Source of the DNA: Beroe forskalii
Taxonomy: Eukaryota; Ctenophora; Nuda; Beroida; Beroidae
Length of the DNA stretch: 64,000 nucleotides
Reading direction: 5' to 3'
NCBI GenBank assembly: GCA_011033025.1
Contig: WFMF01000061.1
Location: 434,001-498,000 of the forward strand
Both the position numbers and the translations under genes were made by a program. Under the pieces are notes generated by a model, which made no database searches, had not been told where the DNA came from, and worked only from the letters and a program-made list of their open reading frames with translations. Of this stretch, positions 23,498 through 36,500 are shown one piece after another (positions within the stretch are counted from its first letter, which is position 1; each line of letters starts with the position of its first letter).

Positions 23498-24245
23498 TAT
23501 TCAAAACAGCGTGCTGTCAATCATGCACGTACAACTACATAGCTACCATCGTTATACGAGCATAAAATACCTTTTACCAGTTGTGTCACCAGCTATTAAT
23601 TCGTTTCTTAGACTCGCATGCAATAACCCGGACTTATCTATTTTCCAAGAAAATGCAGATATCCGGGGGAGGGACATGGGTCTCCGATTTGCGGACCTCT
23701 GCGGACAGGGAGGGAGCCTGGCCAGGGGCGTCTAGAAAGGCCGAAACTTGTCCTCTTGAGCTCTAGGTATGGATCACCCTTGTGCCCTTAAAGAGATGAA
23801 GTCAGAAAATTTGCATACAGTATGTAACCTAGAAATTTTAAAGGGAAATATTGAACTTAATTTTCAGGGACATTAATATTCACGCTGAGGTGCTGAGCGT
23901 GACTGTAATATCAGTAATTATTATGTCCGATGAGGTACATCTCAGAGAATGTTGTCATAGCAGTACTATTACATCCCAAATATGTATGTAGAGGCAGTAC
24001 AGGGCAAATAACCCTCGCTAAATTGGTGTGGACATTGGACAACTTGACAGACGGACCTCCCGATTTCCTGCACTAAAAGTGAACCGTTGATAGGTTAACG
24101 TTGGTTGCGAGCCCTGAGCTTGACTGCAGTACATTTACTGTGGGAATCACAGTAAACATAGCTGTAGCTTGCTGTTTTCCTTGTTTAAAATGATGCATCT
24201 TTTTTAAAATCCCTGCATTGACCCATATGTTTTAAAACTTTTTAT

Positions 24246-24437
24246 GTACTTTAGACTTAAGAGGCGTAAGACGAACTCGCAGACAATATATAAGTGTCTG
24301 CGAGAGCAGACATATTGTAACATTTTAATTTCGACAGCGCAGCTGGAGACATTTTAATGATTTAGAGTGCGAGGCAAAGGTAAGCGGAGCCGAGTGCTGT
24401 AAATCATTTCTTCGGTTAGTTTGAGCCTCTAAAGTAC
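24246..24437. mobile_element. Hairpin-array element
   Basis: The outer arms GTACTTTAGACTTAAGAGGC and GCCTCTAAAGTAC enclose several hairpins: CTCGCAGACA/TGTCTGCGAG (24276-24304), an alternative TGTCTGC/GCAGACA, and AATGATTTA/TAAATCATT (24356-24418). The last of these has a tip with GCGAGGC..GAGCCGAGTGC. The same plan is seen at 30468-30587, 33284-33453 and 47593-47768. Confidence 0.5.
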
Positions 24438-25460
24438 TATAGTGGACAGGCCTCGTCATTTCAATGGAAATCAGCCGGTTTTTTTCATATTATCCCAATG
24501 TACTAATCCTAATGATCATCTTTTGGAAGATGAGCGCAATAATTAGCTTGCTAATTACCATAATTAGCCTATACTTCGGACTTCCAATCAGTCAGCTCCA
24601 AACATAATTCGAACATTTACTTGGTAATATAATAAGCTGATCACTGATGAGTTCAATCAGGAAATGTGATTTTGGTAATGACTTAATGAGCCCATTATCA
24701 TCAAGGACACTGAACATGAAACAACACAATCAGCTGTGTGCCGATTATTTTTAATGAGATATAGGGTGTCTCATTTCATTATAAGCTTATGATTTGCTTT
24801 CAACCAAATTGGGTTCCCTAATTAGCTGTTTCCTGATTTATCCGACCACAATTCTAATTGCTTAAAACAGTGCGATTGATTACTTTTATCTTTTACTAGA
24901 GTTGAATTCCGTTGCTGGAATTTTGTAGAATCTGTTTCTTTGAACTGCTGTTACTTTGAACTGTAATGTTGAACTAAAAAGTTAGTACTTTCATAAGGAT
25001 ATTTCTGGTTATGTATTGCATTATGTTATAGAATCGTTTACTTTGCGAAGCGTGAGACATCTGCTGTTTCAATGGCCTTATATGTATGGATTGAAAGCTA
25101 ACTGCTTTATCACAGCTTATAGTACCATGGACAGCTGTTCCACGTCACATTGCCCTGCAGGGTTAATACTTTAATAGATCAAAATGAAGTGAGATAATTT
25201 TTAGATAATCGTTTGTATCAATTCTTCAATTGAGCAATTGTAGACGTTTTTTTCATTATTTTTCTCTTGAAAGGCTGTTCATCTCGAAAACACGGTAGGT
25301 ATCTACTATTTTTCCTGCACCTGTTCTCACTATTCCCAACAGTGTCACGCACCTCTTCACACTAGTTCCACCAGTGATGACAGTCCCTGTAACATAATAT
25401 TCCATTCTCATGCCCTTCACGAACGCCCTTCTATTGACACTACTTTAGCAGCATGATACC

Positions 25461-26625
25461 ATGTCCAACTCTGCCTTGGAGCTGTCTCCCCGCGCCTCTG
25501 TGCCGCTCAGCGTCTACTTCCTCCTCGCTTCCACGCTTGCCCTCTGTGGCAACAGCCTGGTGCTGTACGCCTCCCTCCGTTACCGAGCCATCAGCCTGGA
25601 TCGGGTGTGTTTCGGGCTAGTGCAGCACCTAGCGGCAGCGGACCTGGTGTACACAGTGAGCGCCTCCCTGCCCGCCCTGGCGACCTACCTGAGCGGGGGC
25701 TGGGTGCTGGGGCCCGGCCTCTGCTTCCTCCAGGCCCACCTGCCCTTCCTTCCCGGGGTCGCTAACCTACTCCTCGTGCTCGCCATCACCCTCCACCGCC
25801 TCTACGTCATCTCCTTCCCCTTCAGGGCTCTCCGGGGCACTACTGCCCGCGTGGGCACTGCCCTCATCTGGCTTCTCTCCGCCCTGATATTTGGCATGGC
25901 GACCTTTTACTTCCGTTCCAGTGCCAGTTTCGACCCTAAAATTGGTTGGTGTGTTAGTTCGGTATACGAGTCTCCGTCAGGACATCTCTTCATGCTCGTC
26001 ATATCGGTAATGTTCGTGTGTCTGCCTCTTGTCACCATGACAGTTGCCAACATCTGCCTGAGTTGGGTTGCCTTCAAAGTGGCATACCCCTCAAGTTCAG
26101 GATCCCTCAAACGACATGGGGTGGTGGTGTTTGACCACTCTCGGGAAGTTGCCTCCCTCCCCCGGGGGAGTGGGAGCTGCGAAGGAGGGGGAGGGTCAAG
26201 GGGGAGCTACCAAGGAGAAGGAGGGGCGGGGGGGAGCTACCTAGGAGAAGGAGGGGCGAGGGGGAGCTACCTATGGAGAAGGAGGGTCGAGGGGTAGCTA
26301 CCTAGGAGGAGTTGGGAGGAGAAGGAGCTACAAAGGACTCCTCACTACCTGCTCCCTTTGTGGTGTGTTCGTCTTCAGTTGGCTCTTCTACCTTGTCTAC
26401 ATGGTCTTGAAGATGGTGTCTCCCCACCACCTCGAGCTCTGGTATCTTGTGTCGAAGTGCTCCATCATGATCAACACGTTCGTTAACCCAATCCTCTACA
26501 CGCTTACCAACCGGCGGTTTGGAACGTATGTCAGGGGTGTGTTGAGGGGTATTTTGAGGATGAAACCCATAACGAAGAGACATATTTATCCGAGCGTGGA
26601 AAACCAATCAGTTGTTAGCTCTTAG
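25461..26625 (+). CDS. Class A (rhodopsin-type) G protein-coupled receptor, frameshifted
   Basis: The gene is a single exon. Seven hydrophobic segments are visible: TM1 with LCGNSLVLYASL, TM2 with LAAADLVYTV, TM3 ending ITLHRLYVISFPFR, TM4 with TALIWLLSALIFG, TM5 with LFMLVISVMFVCLPLVTM, TM6 with VFVFSWLFYLVYMV and TM7 with NTFVNPILYTLTN. The NPxxY motif is intact; the DRY position reads H-R-L. No retinal-type Lys occupies the usual spot in TM7. The third intracellular loop holds four copies of a Gly-rich 30-base repeat (GEGGARGSYL type). In the last copy an extra T (about 26274) shifts frame, so the first frame stops at 26297 and TM6-TM7 lie in another. Without it the protein is about 388 residues. 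It lies wholly in a phosphatase intron on the same strand. The ligand is unknown. Confidence 0.75.
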
Positions 26626-27535
26626 TTAAACTTGAAGAAAGATCATCATCTCCGGTCAGAAATTTCCGTGAATATTGTATTACAACAAGAGGCGTATACA
26701 TCGCGACATTATTACCAGAAGGTGTCAGGAAGTTGATATCTGTCGTTCAGAAAATATTACGCCCTGAATTTATGTAACACCAATTTTAAATTCAGTTTAT
26801 ATCCTATTTGATTCTAACAGAACGAAAATGATAAACCTGCAATACTGGGATATTACAGGAGGAACTTCAGTTAGGAGTCTCTAGTCTCTGTTTCCATGTA
26901 GATCTTATCAAGAAGTGCTTGTTTAAGACATTTTGACTATGCAGAATGACACTAAATTATTATGACCTACAGTGCGTAATAAAAACCGGATTTTGGCACT
27001 TCAGTGCGTGGTAATTTATTGCGAATGGTGCCCTGGTGCCTAAGGGTTTTTGAATACATTGCAAAACAAAAGGTGCATAATGTTCCTAATTGTTCATAAA
27101 TGTTGATGAACTTGAAAAATATCTTCTAAAAGAGCTTGAATGTTGAAACATCGTAACAAATTCAACTTAATATACATATAGATTTTGTGGACTTTTCATA
27201 CAGTGCGTTTGCTCTTGTGTAAAATGTATAGCTGCTCATCTTGATGTAAAAAGTACAGAGTAATACGAGCGGATTCCAATTTTCATGTCCTTTTTGGTAA
27301 AATCGTTTTTGCATCCACTTCCACACCCTGTTTCTCTTCCACTGCCATTTTAACTTCCGCTTAGTGCGCATCAACGTTCTTCCAGTCTGCTCAAAAATAA
27401 TAGCAATTAATAATAGTAATACAAAGAAACTATTGGAGCACTGCAGTTCAGTGTTCAACAACTGTGATCCACGCCGTTTGCGTATTTAATTCAAGGTGTA
27501 TTTTGGAATAAGTCCATTCACATTTGACATTTCAG

Positions 27536-30500
27536 AAACGTTGGCAGAAGCGGCATCGGAACCTGTTTATGCGCAGGTCAACCAATTCGCTCGAACTGGA
27601 AAACTCATTGACCTTGAAGACACCGCGTCAGCTGATGATGGTTAGCTCTTTCTGAAACAATGTTTCCTTGTGTTTACATAACAGCTAAGTTGAATGTTGA
27701 TGCCATGTGAACCCTGCAGTGTCGATCCTAACAACAGCATAGTTAATCCGCAGCGCGTCCGTGTTTGACCAATCAGAGTGCACAGCGGTTAAAAACTACG
27801 CTCTGATTGGTCGACGAGCAATTGTCTGCTGCGGTGAGAATAATAATCCCTGTTTCAGAGCCCCCTCCCATTCCAGAAAGCCCAGATACAGGTTAGAAAG
27901 ATAAAGTGGGTTTAATGTTCCAAACTAAGGTTAAAGTAACATAAAAACATACTATTTTCTGGAGTGTGGCGCGTTTCAAAACTTGGGGGTCTACCAGCCA
28001 ACGACCTTTTGTCTACAAATTCTCCATCTAGGCAAATTGGTACGCATTATCATCAATCAGAATTAAGGAGCCCTCATTCGAAGTGATTTTCCTTGCGAGC
28101 ACGCCAGTGATATTTCAGCCAGTGGAACAGTATTCAATATCTCTTGATGAACCTATTGCGATGTTAACAGTAGAATGTTCCTGGGTTGCTCATAAGTCAT
28201 AGAGTTACTCTGTAAAAAAGTGAGCCTTCAAATGTACTCAGATGTGTGCTTAAAACTTTTCCAAGCAACTTTTCTCAAATCCAATTTCGGTCAATTTGTC
28301 GTTGGCCGGTGGACCCCCTTCCCCCAAGAAATTGATTAAATGAGTAATTTCAGACTCAGATGATGAACTGACGTTCATGGATACTGCAACAGATCATTCT
28401 ACTAAAAGTATTATTACAATTTGTTTACGGGAAGTAGGTGGATGAGGTGACGTCGTTGATATGCTCGAGAGTAGCGAATTGATGACGTCAGACCTCCTAC
28501 TTTCCCAGCTCTATGTATATCACCGTGTATGGTTTGCCACGCTGCAGCACTTGGTGTAATTCTCATGATCTATGTAAATCTGATGTAAAGCAGACTTCGG
28601 AGTTTTTTATGAAGCACCAATACCCACAATATTAATGTATTCAGTGTGATGCCAGGGTTTTGTTATGTTCGTAGCAAATTGTTGTCACAGTAGTGGCAGT
28701 TTACATGTTATGATTCGGCTAATTGGAAATCATATGAACTCCAGTTCAAACTAATCGTTTTAAATTGTTGAATAAGTCTTAGGACTTTAGGAAAAGAGAA
28801 CATTATATTATGATCGTTGCGATATCAGTCATCACATGATGGTAGTTGTGAGATCGTTACATTTCAACATATCCAATGTACTCAGCAGAATATTACGCAT
28901 AAATCGTTAACAGTTGTGACTTTAGAATGACGTCATTGCCACTGCTTCTGATGACCATTCGATGACGTTATGCCTCTTGTTTCTCGTTTCCGACCCACGA
29001 ATGAAGAGCGCATTGCACTATTCACCTCTTCAGCACACACAATGTTGGTTTTATAGTTGGCAGTGCTTTGTTGGGAATTGTTGATTAACCTCCACCACCT
29101 GTTCCCTTAGCCCATCTGAACTAAGCCCTTCCTCGTCATCAGTTCTTTGCTCTGCTCCTTGATGATGAAGTGACTCTCAACACTGGGTATTCGAGAACCG
29201 GGCTAGTTCCACATATAAATACCATCTGCTCCATCTACCTTATAGTTCATAGTTATAGAGCCCTCTGACGTTTTCATGTCGGTCTATTATACACGTAGAA
29301 ACTTGCCTCATCGGGCCTATATTGGATAAGACCCTCGTCTACGGGCTCGAGCCAAAACCGGATGCATCCCAAAATGGGCCCGATAGGTGCGTGTCTATGA
29401 ACTTACGTACTTTGTAACTGCTTCAGTGCTTCTTCTGCACAGGTCTTGCTAGAATGAAAACAATTGTTCCTTTTATTATTACCCAAATATGCACCTGTGA
29501 TGTGGCTTCTATACAGTGTTATGCACTACATTGCAGTGGGTATACTATTGTATAGATTGTGGTTAGCTCTTGTATAAAGCGCTTAAAAAGTTGGAACCCC
29601 TCTCTTGCACCTCAAGACATGTTAGCAGAGATCTTTTATGTGTACTATCTCTTTTCTGTGCTTTACATATCTTTCACTAAGCCTTACCTACATCTCCTCT
29701 GCTTGACCTTATATCTCGTTCACTGGTCCTCACAATCTTACATCTTAGACCAGCAGCTAGAAGTTATTTGGAATGTGAGGATAAGCTTATTCGATGCTTA
29801 TTAAAGTTAATAGTTATTTGTTTGTTGCTGGAAGTGTTGCCGTATAGTTCCACAATTCACTGGGATTATTGTTTTAATTCTACAGTCCTCACGGTTTAGT
29901 TCTCAGAACCCTGCTGTATTTTCAAGCCCTTGCGAGTCTTTTACTGAAGCAAATCATTAATTCGTTATGGGGATTGGGGCTGGCAAGTATGAAATCACTT
30001 ATAATGAAGTAATAACGGGCACCCCTATAATATATAAATAGCTCCCCTGAACTTTGTGCTGTACTGATTTTCCGGGGCTCACCTCTATACATGATCTCGC
30101 CCGTACCAAGCTCACATTGCTGGGCTTCAACGAACATGGCTCCACCCAATCCTGGGCTTTATTGATGTTCTGGGCTAACCCTAAAAGATGCGATAACCCT
30201 ACTTGCCAGCCCCATTATCAAGATGTATTCGTTAAAGCTGTGGAAAGCATTGAGCAACTAGCTTTTAACGAACATGCAACAACTCGTGATATTTGACAGA
30301 GAATTTGACAACATCTTCATTTTTCAGCAAGTGCAAACCTACATGATTAGACGTGTCAACAATTATCATCGTGTTAATATTATCAGTGTGCTGCACTGTG
30401 AATGTAGTCAATAGTGTTGTTACTCAATCAAAATAGCAATCTATGATTCGTATTTCGTTTAATAACGAGTAAAAAAATACAAACCGTGATATTACACACG

Positions 30501-33500
30501 CGTTGCCGAAGACCCGATTGTGTAATATCGCATTAAAAACCGAGGCCGAAGGCCGAGGTTTTTATTGTAGAGGTTTTTACTTTTTACAAATTTGTACCGA
30601 CCTTATTTGTCAATATCATAGTCCATAGATTATTATATGAAGCCACAACTGGCTCTACTGTGGCCATTATTAAATTATTGCGAACTGTTCCGCTGCACCG
30701 TAATAAATTGTTATAAACCATAGTGCGTAATAAATCAGGATTTTGAAAGTGAAACTACAGTGCATATTGGGATACCTTAGGAGGTGTATTTATATGGAGT
30801 AAAATTTTGGTGTTTATAATTTTGGTAGGTTTTAATTTGGGGATCTTCCTCAAGTCATTACTCTAGTTAACATATGATAATGACGTCATTTTAAATGTCA
30901 TGGTGGGTAAAAATATGGGGATTTTTCCAAAAAAAAATCCCCAAATGAAGACACTTCCTAAGGTAACTACAATTATCAGTGGTCTCTAGTTTCGTAACCA
31001 CACAAATTTATTTGTATTTCCGTAATTGTGCTGTTTCGGTGTGCCTATGAAAACTAACCAGGTGAAGCATCTGCTCCCATGACATAACTTTGCATTGATT
31101 TACTGTATAATCTATAAGTATAATTAATTTCCGTGTATTGCTGTAACTTTATCATGCCTTTAGGTCTGCAGCACAAAGCTATGAAGATAACACCCCACTC
31201 CCCGGCCCAACCGAGAACTCCAAAATCTCCTGGTGAGTACTGCATGCATTGATATCACTTTCATTGGTTGGTTAGACCTTCTTTCCTAAAATTAATATCA
31301 ACCTGAGATAAGCGATGCAAGTCACTGTCTTCCTATTTTATCATAGCAGTAGAAGTCAAATGTTTCTTTCTTTAAAACTTAAAATTCTATACAAATTACT
31401 GTGAAATTTCACTGTACAGTGAGACTTTGGATCAATTTCATTTCAATTGATGTCGATTGCATATCCCTCTCGTCGGTTTTTGGACAAAACTCTGCAAGCT
31501 GGAAAATCAATTCTTCTTTCAAATTGATTTATTCGTTGACTGAAGATACAGTAGCGAGTATTGATTATTTTCTAGATCATGTTCTAATGACAGTGAAAGT
31601 GCGTCTCGGGACATGTTTCATACTAAACTGCTCACGCTTTTCGTTGCTTTCTTTCGATCTGGCAACAGCTCAGCTCAAGAATTTGACAGTAATTTATCCT
31701 GCCAATTTCAGCCTTTCGTTTGCCATGTTTAGCGTTGTATAATATGCAAGATTACAGACTGAGATGGATTGATCTGTCTCGTTTTGCATGTGATGATTCG
31801 ATCCACTTAGACGTTAAGTTCGACCTGGGAGACGGGGACTTGATATCCTGCTCTGGGATTATCCTGGCCTTCGCCTCCCTCACCTGGAAATGGCCGTGAA
31901 GAGCAGTGACACGCTCAAACTGCCTGGTTTCACGCACCACGGAGCGGTGGACTGCGTGAAGATGCTGCATGGTGGCAGGGTTCCGATATCCCAGGATAAC
32001 TTTGCGGATATCCTCCAGTTCGGGGTGCTGTTCAAGGTGTCTGCCTTCTACGAGGAGAGTGTGAGGTGGTTGGAGGGGGTGGAGGATGTGGCTCTTATCC
32101 TGAGGGTAGCTCGAGTGGTGCTCCATAACACCGATCTCTTGAACTACTGCGGGGAGGAAGGATTAGGAAGCTCTTCTCACGGAGAGGAAGGACCACGGAG
32201 CATCTGTTGGAGGAATGAGTTCGATACCAGTCCCATTCTGAGGTCCTGTAGGAGGAAGTTAGTTTCCACCACTCATCTCTCAGAGACAGTGTCTCTCCTG
32301 CTAACAGATGGGGCTACTCTACCTGATATCTTCATCAGATTCATCATGGGGCTGGATACGTTGGGTGCGCTCCTGCCAGTTCTAAGGAAGTGGATATCTT
32401 CTCTGGGACGAGTCAATGTCATGTTGGAGTGTGTTGGGTGGTTCATTGAGACCCAGCAGAGGGAGGTTATCTTGAACAGCGAGGCTGTGTCCAAAGTTCT
32501 GGACATTATGGACGGACTGGCTGACTTGCCCCGCGAGACAGCTCAAAGAATCAGGAAGTTGGACGGGACTCTCATGAAGCTGCTCATGAATCAGATGATA
32601 AAGCGGGTTGACATTAATCCCGTTACTCTGCTGGATGCACTCAATAACAAAGTCTGGCGGACTTACGACAAGACGGAGCTCCTGGCTATGAAGGAAGCCC
32701 TGAACCTCTCCGAGCACCTGTATCTAGATGTGTTGCTGGACTGGCTGAGTAACGCTCAGCCTCCTCCACTTGATGTCCAGGAGTTGTGGGATGACCTCAA
32801 AATACCCTACGTCTCCGCAGCTCAAGTGAGACACCTCCGAGACCTAATCACGACCAAGTTCCACATTCCTCTGGTTGAGACATGCCTCGAAAACCAGCAC
32901 TACACCTCAGTTAGTTACAAATGCAAGCAGGAGCTGGCGAGCCAGCTGTGTGCCGGGAAGTCTGTTAACTTCTGTTTCCCGGTCCCGTCCACCTCTACTT
33001 CTTACAATACGGGGCAATACTGCAAGTTGCAGCTGCGAAAAGAAAGGGATGATATTACTGGGATGCCTTACAAGACTGAGTGTGAGGAAGGGGTCAAGGT
33101 CATTCATTGGTTCATAACATTTCAAGAGAAATGGAATCTGTGGGCTCTCCTTGACAATCGTCAGGGGTCTACAGTCTATTTGTCATTGTTTACAAACGAT
33201 CGACAGGACATTTGTAGTGTTTTGCGCAGGTGCAGCAAGAACTTGGAGGTTTTTGTACTTTTAGAAAATTGAATAATATAGAACTATAGGTCGAAGGAGT
33301 AACCTAATACCACATATATATAGTGAGCGCGAAGCGCGAACTATATATAGACGCATTATTGGCCGAAGCGAAGCTGAGGTCAATAATGGTTTGTTTCGGA
33401 CGAGGCGAAGCCGAGTTCAAAACAATGTGGTATTAGGTACTCCTGAGACCTATGGTGATATTACATGGCGAAATAACATAAATTATGTGGTGGAAACTCA

Positions 33501-36500
33501 TAAGAAATAAGAAACATGGCGTCTCATAGTTGTACTTGTATCAGGCGTCATGGGCAGAAAAAGTTTGAATGATCTCGCCGGTAATTACATTTTTGTCGGG
33601 CCTCAAGACATGTAGAAATAGAAATGTACATACAAAGCCAAGTTACAGAGCAGTAACGTCAGACTTATAAACATAGGATATTCATAAAAATATATATTAA
33701 GATCTAAACTAACTAACAAGAAATTAAAAATACAAGACCTGTCTAAGATAAATTGATCCCGTTCAATGGGCGAATCAAAAAAAAAACTAGTGACTAAATT
33801 CCAATTGACATTCTAACTCTACGATGAATTGGAAAAATCAAAACTAACCACTAAGTAAGGTTCACTTCTAAAGGTCGACTTATGGAAACTGGTGCCTAAA
33901 ATGTAACTATAGAGATCTAGCTCTACGAAAAAATCAGGATCTGTTCACAATTTCTTCACCACAGTACATCTACAAAGGCGAATCATGAATTCTACTACCT
34001 AAGATCTAACCAAAATTCTAACTCTATGATGAAATGAAAAAAGGAAGGTCTGTAATAGATTAGTGCCCACAAAATATTGGTGATTCGTGAATTCCACTGT
34101 AAAAAACTACCTAAAAACAATTTTCTACGATACGATGAAATGGAGATATCAAGATTTTTCCACAAAGATCATAAATTCTAGTGGCTAAAGTCTAACTGAG
34201 ATTCTAACTCACGATTAAATGAAATTCTAACTATGAAATGAATTATCGAAATAAGTCTTTGCTTATAGTATTGGAGATTGTGAGAGTTGCCCGTCACTGG
34301 TGAAGGAGGTGGTCGAGTTTGGATGATCTTGATCCTTTGATCCCGTCTTCTCCTCCTTAGGAAACCGCTCATCAAAGATTCTCTTGACAAATCTGGCAAA
34401 GTGTCTGATGTTGCTGGATTCAAAAAGCTGTTTCAGCTCAGTGGTGTTCCATGCCACTACCAGGGACTTGACCTCATCTCTCAAGTCCAGCCGTAGATGA
34501 TGGTACTTAGGGCATGTTACTAAGATGTGCTGTTCATCTTCGATGATCGGTGTATGGAAGGGCAGCTGTGTTAGATCTTTTGCTTCTTCTGCGCAGCAGG
34601 TTTTACAACTTTTCCTCCACACCATGTATTCCTTGTCATGCATGTAAGAAGGGGATTTATTGCTCGGAAGGTATCTCCCTATTTCGCAGTTGAACCTATG
34701 GTTGCTTGCCCTGAGTTTCGCAACACATCTTTTGTCACTATGATTAGGAAGGTCTAGGTAAGCTTCATAGGACATTTCGCTTTTTATGGTGTTATAGAAT
34801 GAGAGCTTTGGATACTCCTTCAATGCAATCCTCCAAAGGTCCCGGAACATACCTTCCATGGTGATTTTGGCAATGCTTGTGTTGAGTATCTCCTGTTGTA
34901 GAACCTTTCTCACTCCTGCCACGCTGTTATACCAGGGCAAGAGCAGATTTGCCTGTTCTCTGTAAGCATGCACTGCCAGGGGAATTGGGAGGTCTCCAGT
35001 GCAGGTTGCACTCAGCTTTTCCAGCCTGTCAACGTAGTCTAGCGTCTGCTTGATGATTCTGACAGCTATCAAAGTTCTATCTGTGTCCCCCCAACACACC
35101 ATGTTAGTAGCTTTGTTGGATAGACCAAGCGTCCATTTAAGGAATTTGAGGTGAATTTGTTCAGCTTGGTCGGTGGCAAGTTTGGTGATTGAAGATCTTG
35201 GGTCTTTCATCAAGCTTTCAGAAGTCAAGAGCTTGACAAAGTTGTTATCGTGGAACCAAATCGGACAACCATATATAAACACTGGGGTGATGAGGGCATC
35301 AAATAGCCGCAGTAAGGATTTGGTGTTGAGGCTGTAGATGTCGATGCTGCGTTTTAGAGCATAATAAGCCTTGAGTCCCTTGAGCCGTAGTTCAGTCTGA
35401 GCTGACTTCATGCTACCACTAAGATTAAATGTTATGCCTAGGTAACAATAGCTTTTAGCCGACTTGACTCTGTGGGTGCCATACTTAAATCCAAGGCTGG
35501 CTTTCAGACGTCTGCCTGATTTGTTGAACACCAGTACAGCCGTTTTTTCCAGGTTGACAGTAAGGCCCCAGGTACCACAGTACTTTGCGACTTGGTTTAG
35601 GAGGGCTTGGAGGGATTCTTGTTGAGCGCCAGCAGCACTAAGTCATCTGCCCAGAGGAGGTGGGTTAATCTTTCGTGGTCGAGCTCTGGTGAGTCTACTC
35701 CTTCGATCTTGTCCAGGCTCTCTGACAGTTCCAGGAGAAAGCATTTAAAAAGCTCAGGACTCATAGGGTGGCCTTGTTCTGTACCAATTAGGACTTCAAT
35801 GAAATCAGAAACTTTGTTTAGGAGCTTGACTTTGGCTTTGGAGTTTTCGTACATGTTGCTCAAGCATTTGAAAAATCTTCCATTTATTCCAAGGTTGTAG
35901 AGCTTGAATAGGAGTGCCTCTCTGCACACAGTGTCAAAAGCTTTTTGGAAATCTATGAAACATGCATACAGATATTCCTTCTTCTTTATACACTTTTGGA
36001 TACATGTATTCATAGTGAAGATATGATCGGATGTTTGGGCATTTTTACAAAACCCCAGCTGATTAATGGGGTCAGGGCAGAACAAGTTCCTGAAGTTAAC
36101 AAGCCTGTCTAGGAGGATATTAGCAAAAAGCTTTCCAATATTGCTATTAACAGCTATTGCTCTGTAGTTGTTTGGGTCGTACTTATCCCCTTTCTTGTAG
36201 AGTGGTGTTATGAGCGCTGTGTTCCATGGATACACACCATGTTGAAGACACTCATTGAAAAGCTTCAGTATGCTTCGTTGGAAAGATGATGAGGCATTCT
36301 TTAGGAACTCATTCTGGATGCAGTCCTCGGAAGTAGCTTTGCCATTTTTAAGTTTCTTGATGGCCACCTCGAGCTCGTCTTGAGAAATATCATCATTCAG
36401 GACTCTTGTAAGGGGGTCTTGGTTCTCGTCATGGGTGCTGTCAGGGGGTGGTAAAAAGACATGGGGAGGTGATGTGTAGGCCTCCTTCAATTCCGAAATG

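Larger units (their letters stand above)
20684..25460. other. First part of a long phosphatase intron
   Basis: No exon was recognised. It contains the second MITE copy (23113-23497) and a hairpin element at 24246-24437. A patch near 21040-21135 (CAACCGAGGCAAAGTCGGG and flanking GTAATTG/CAATTAC) may be a decayed member of the same hairpin group. The rest is AT-rich without recognisable structure. Confidence 0.4.

Noticed and set aside
25461..26625. Opsin
   Set aside because: Class A features are clear, but no Lys occupies the retinal-binding position before NPxxY.
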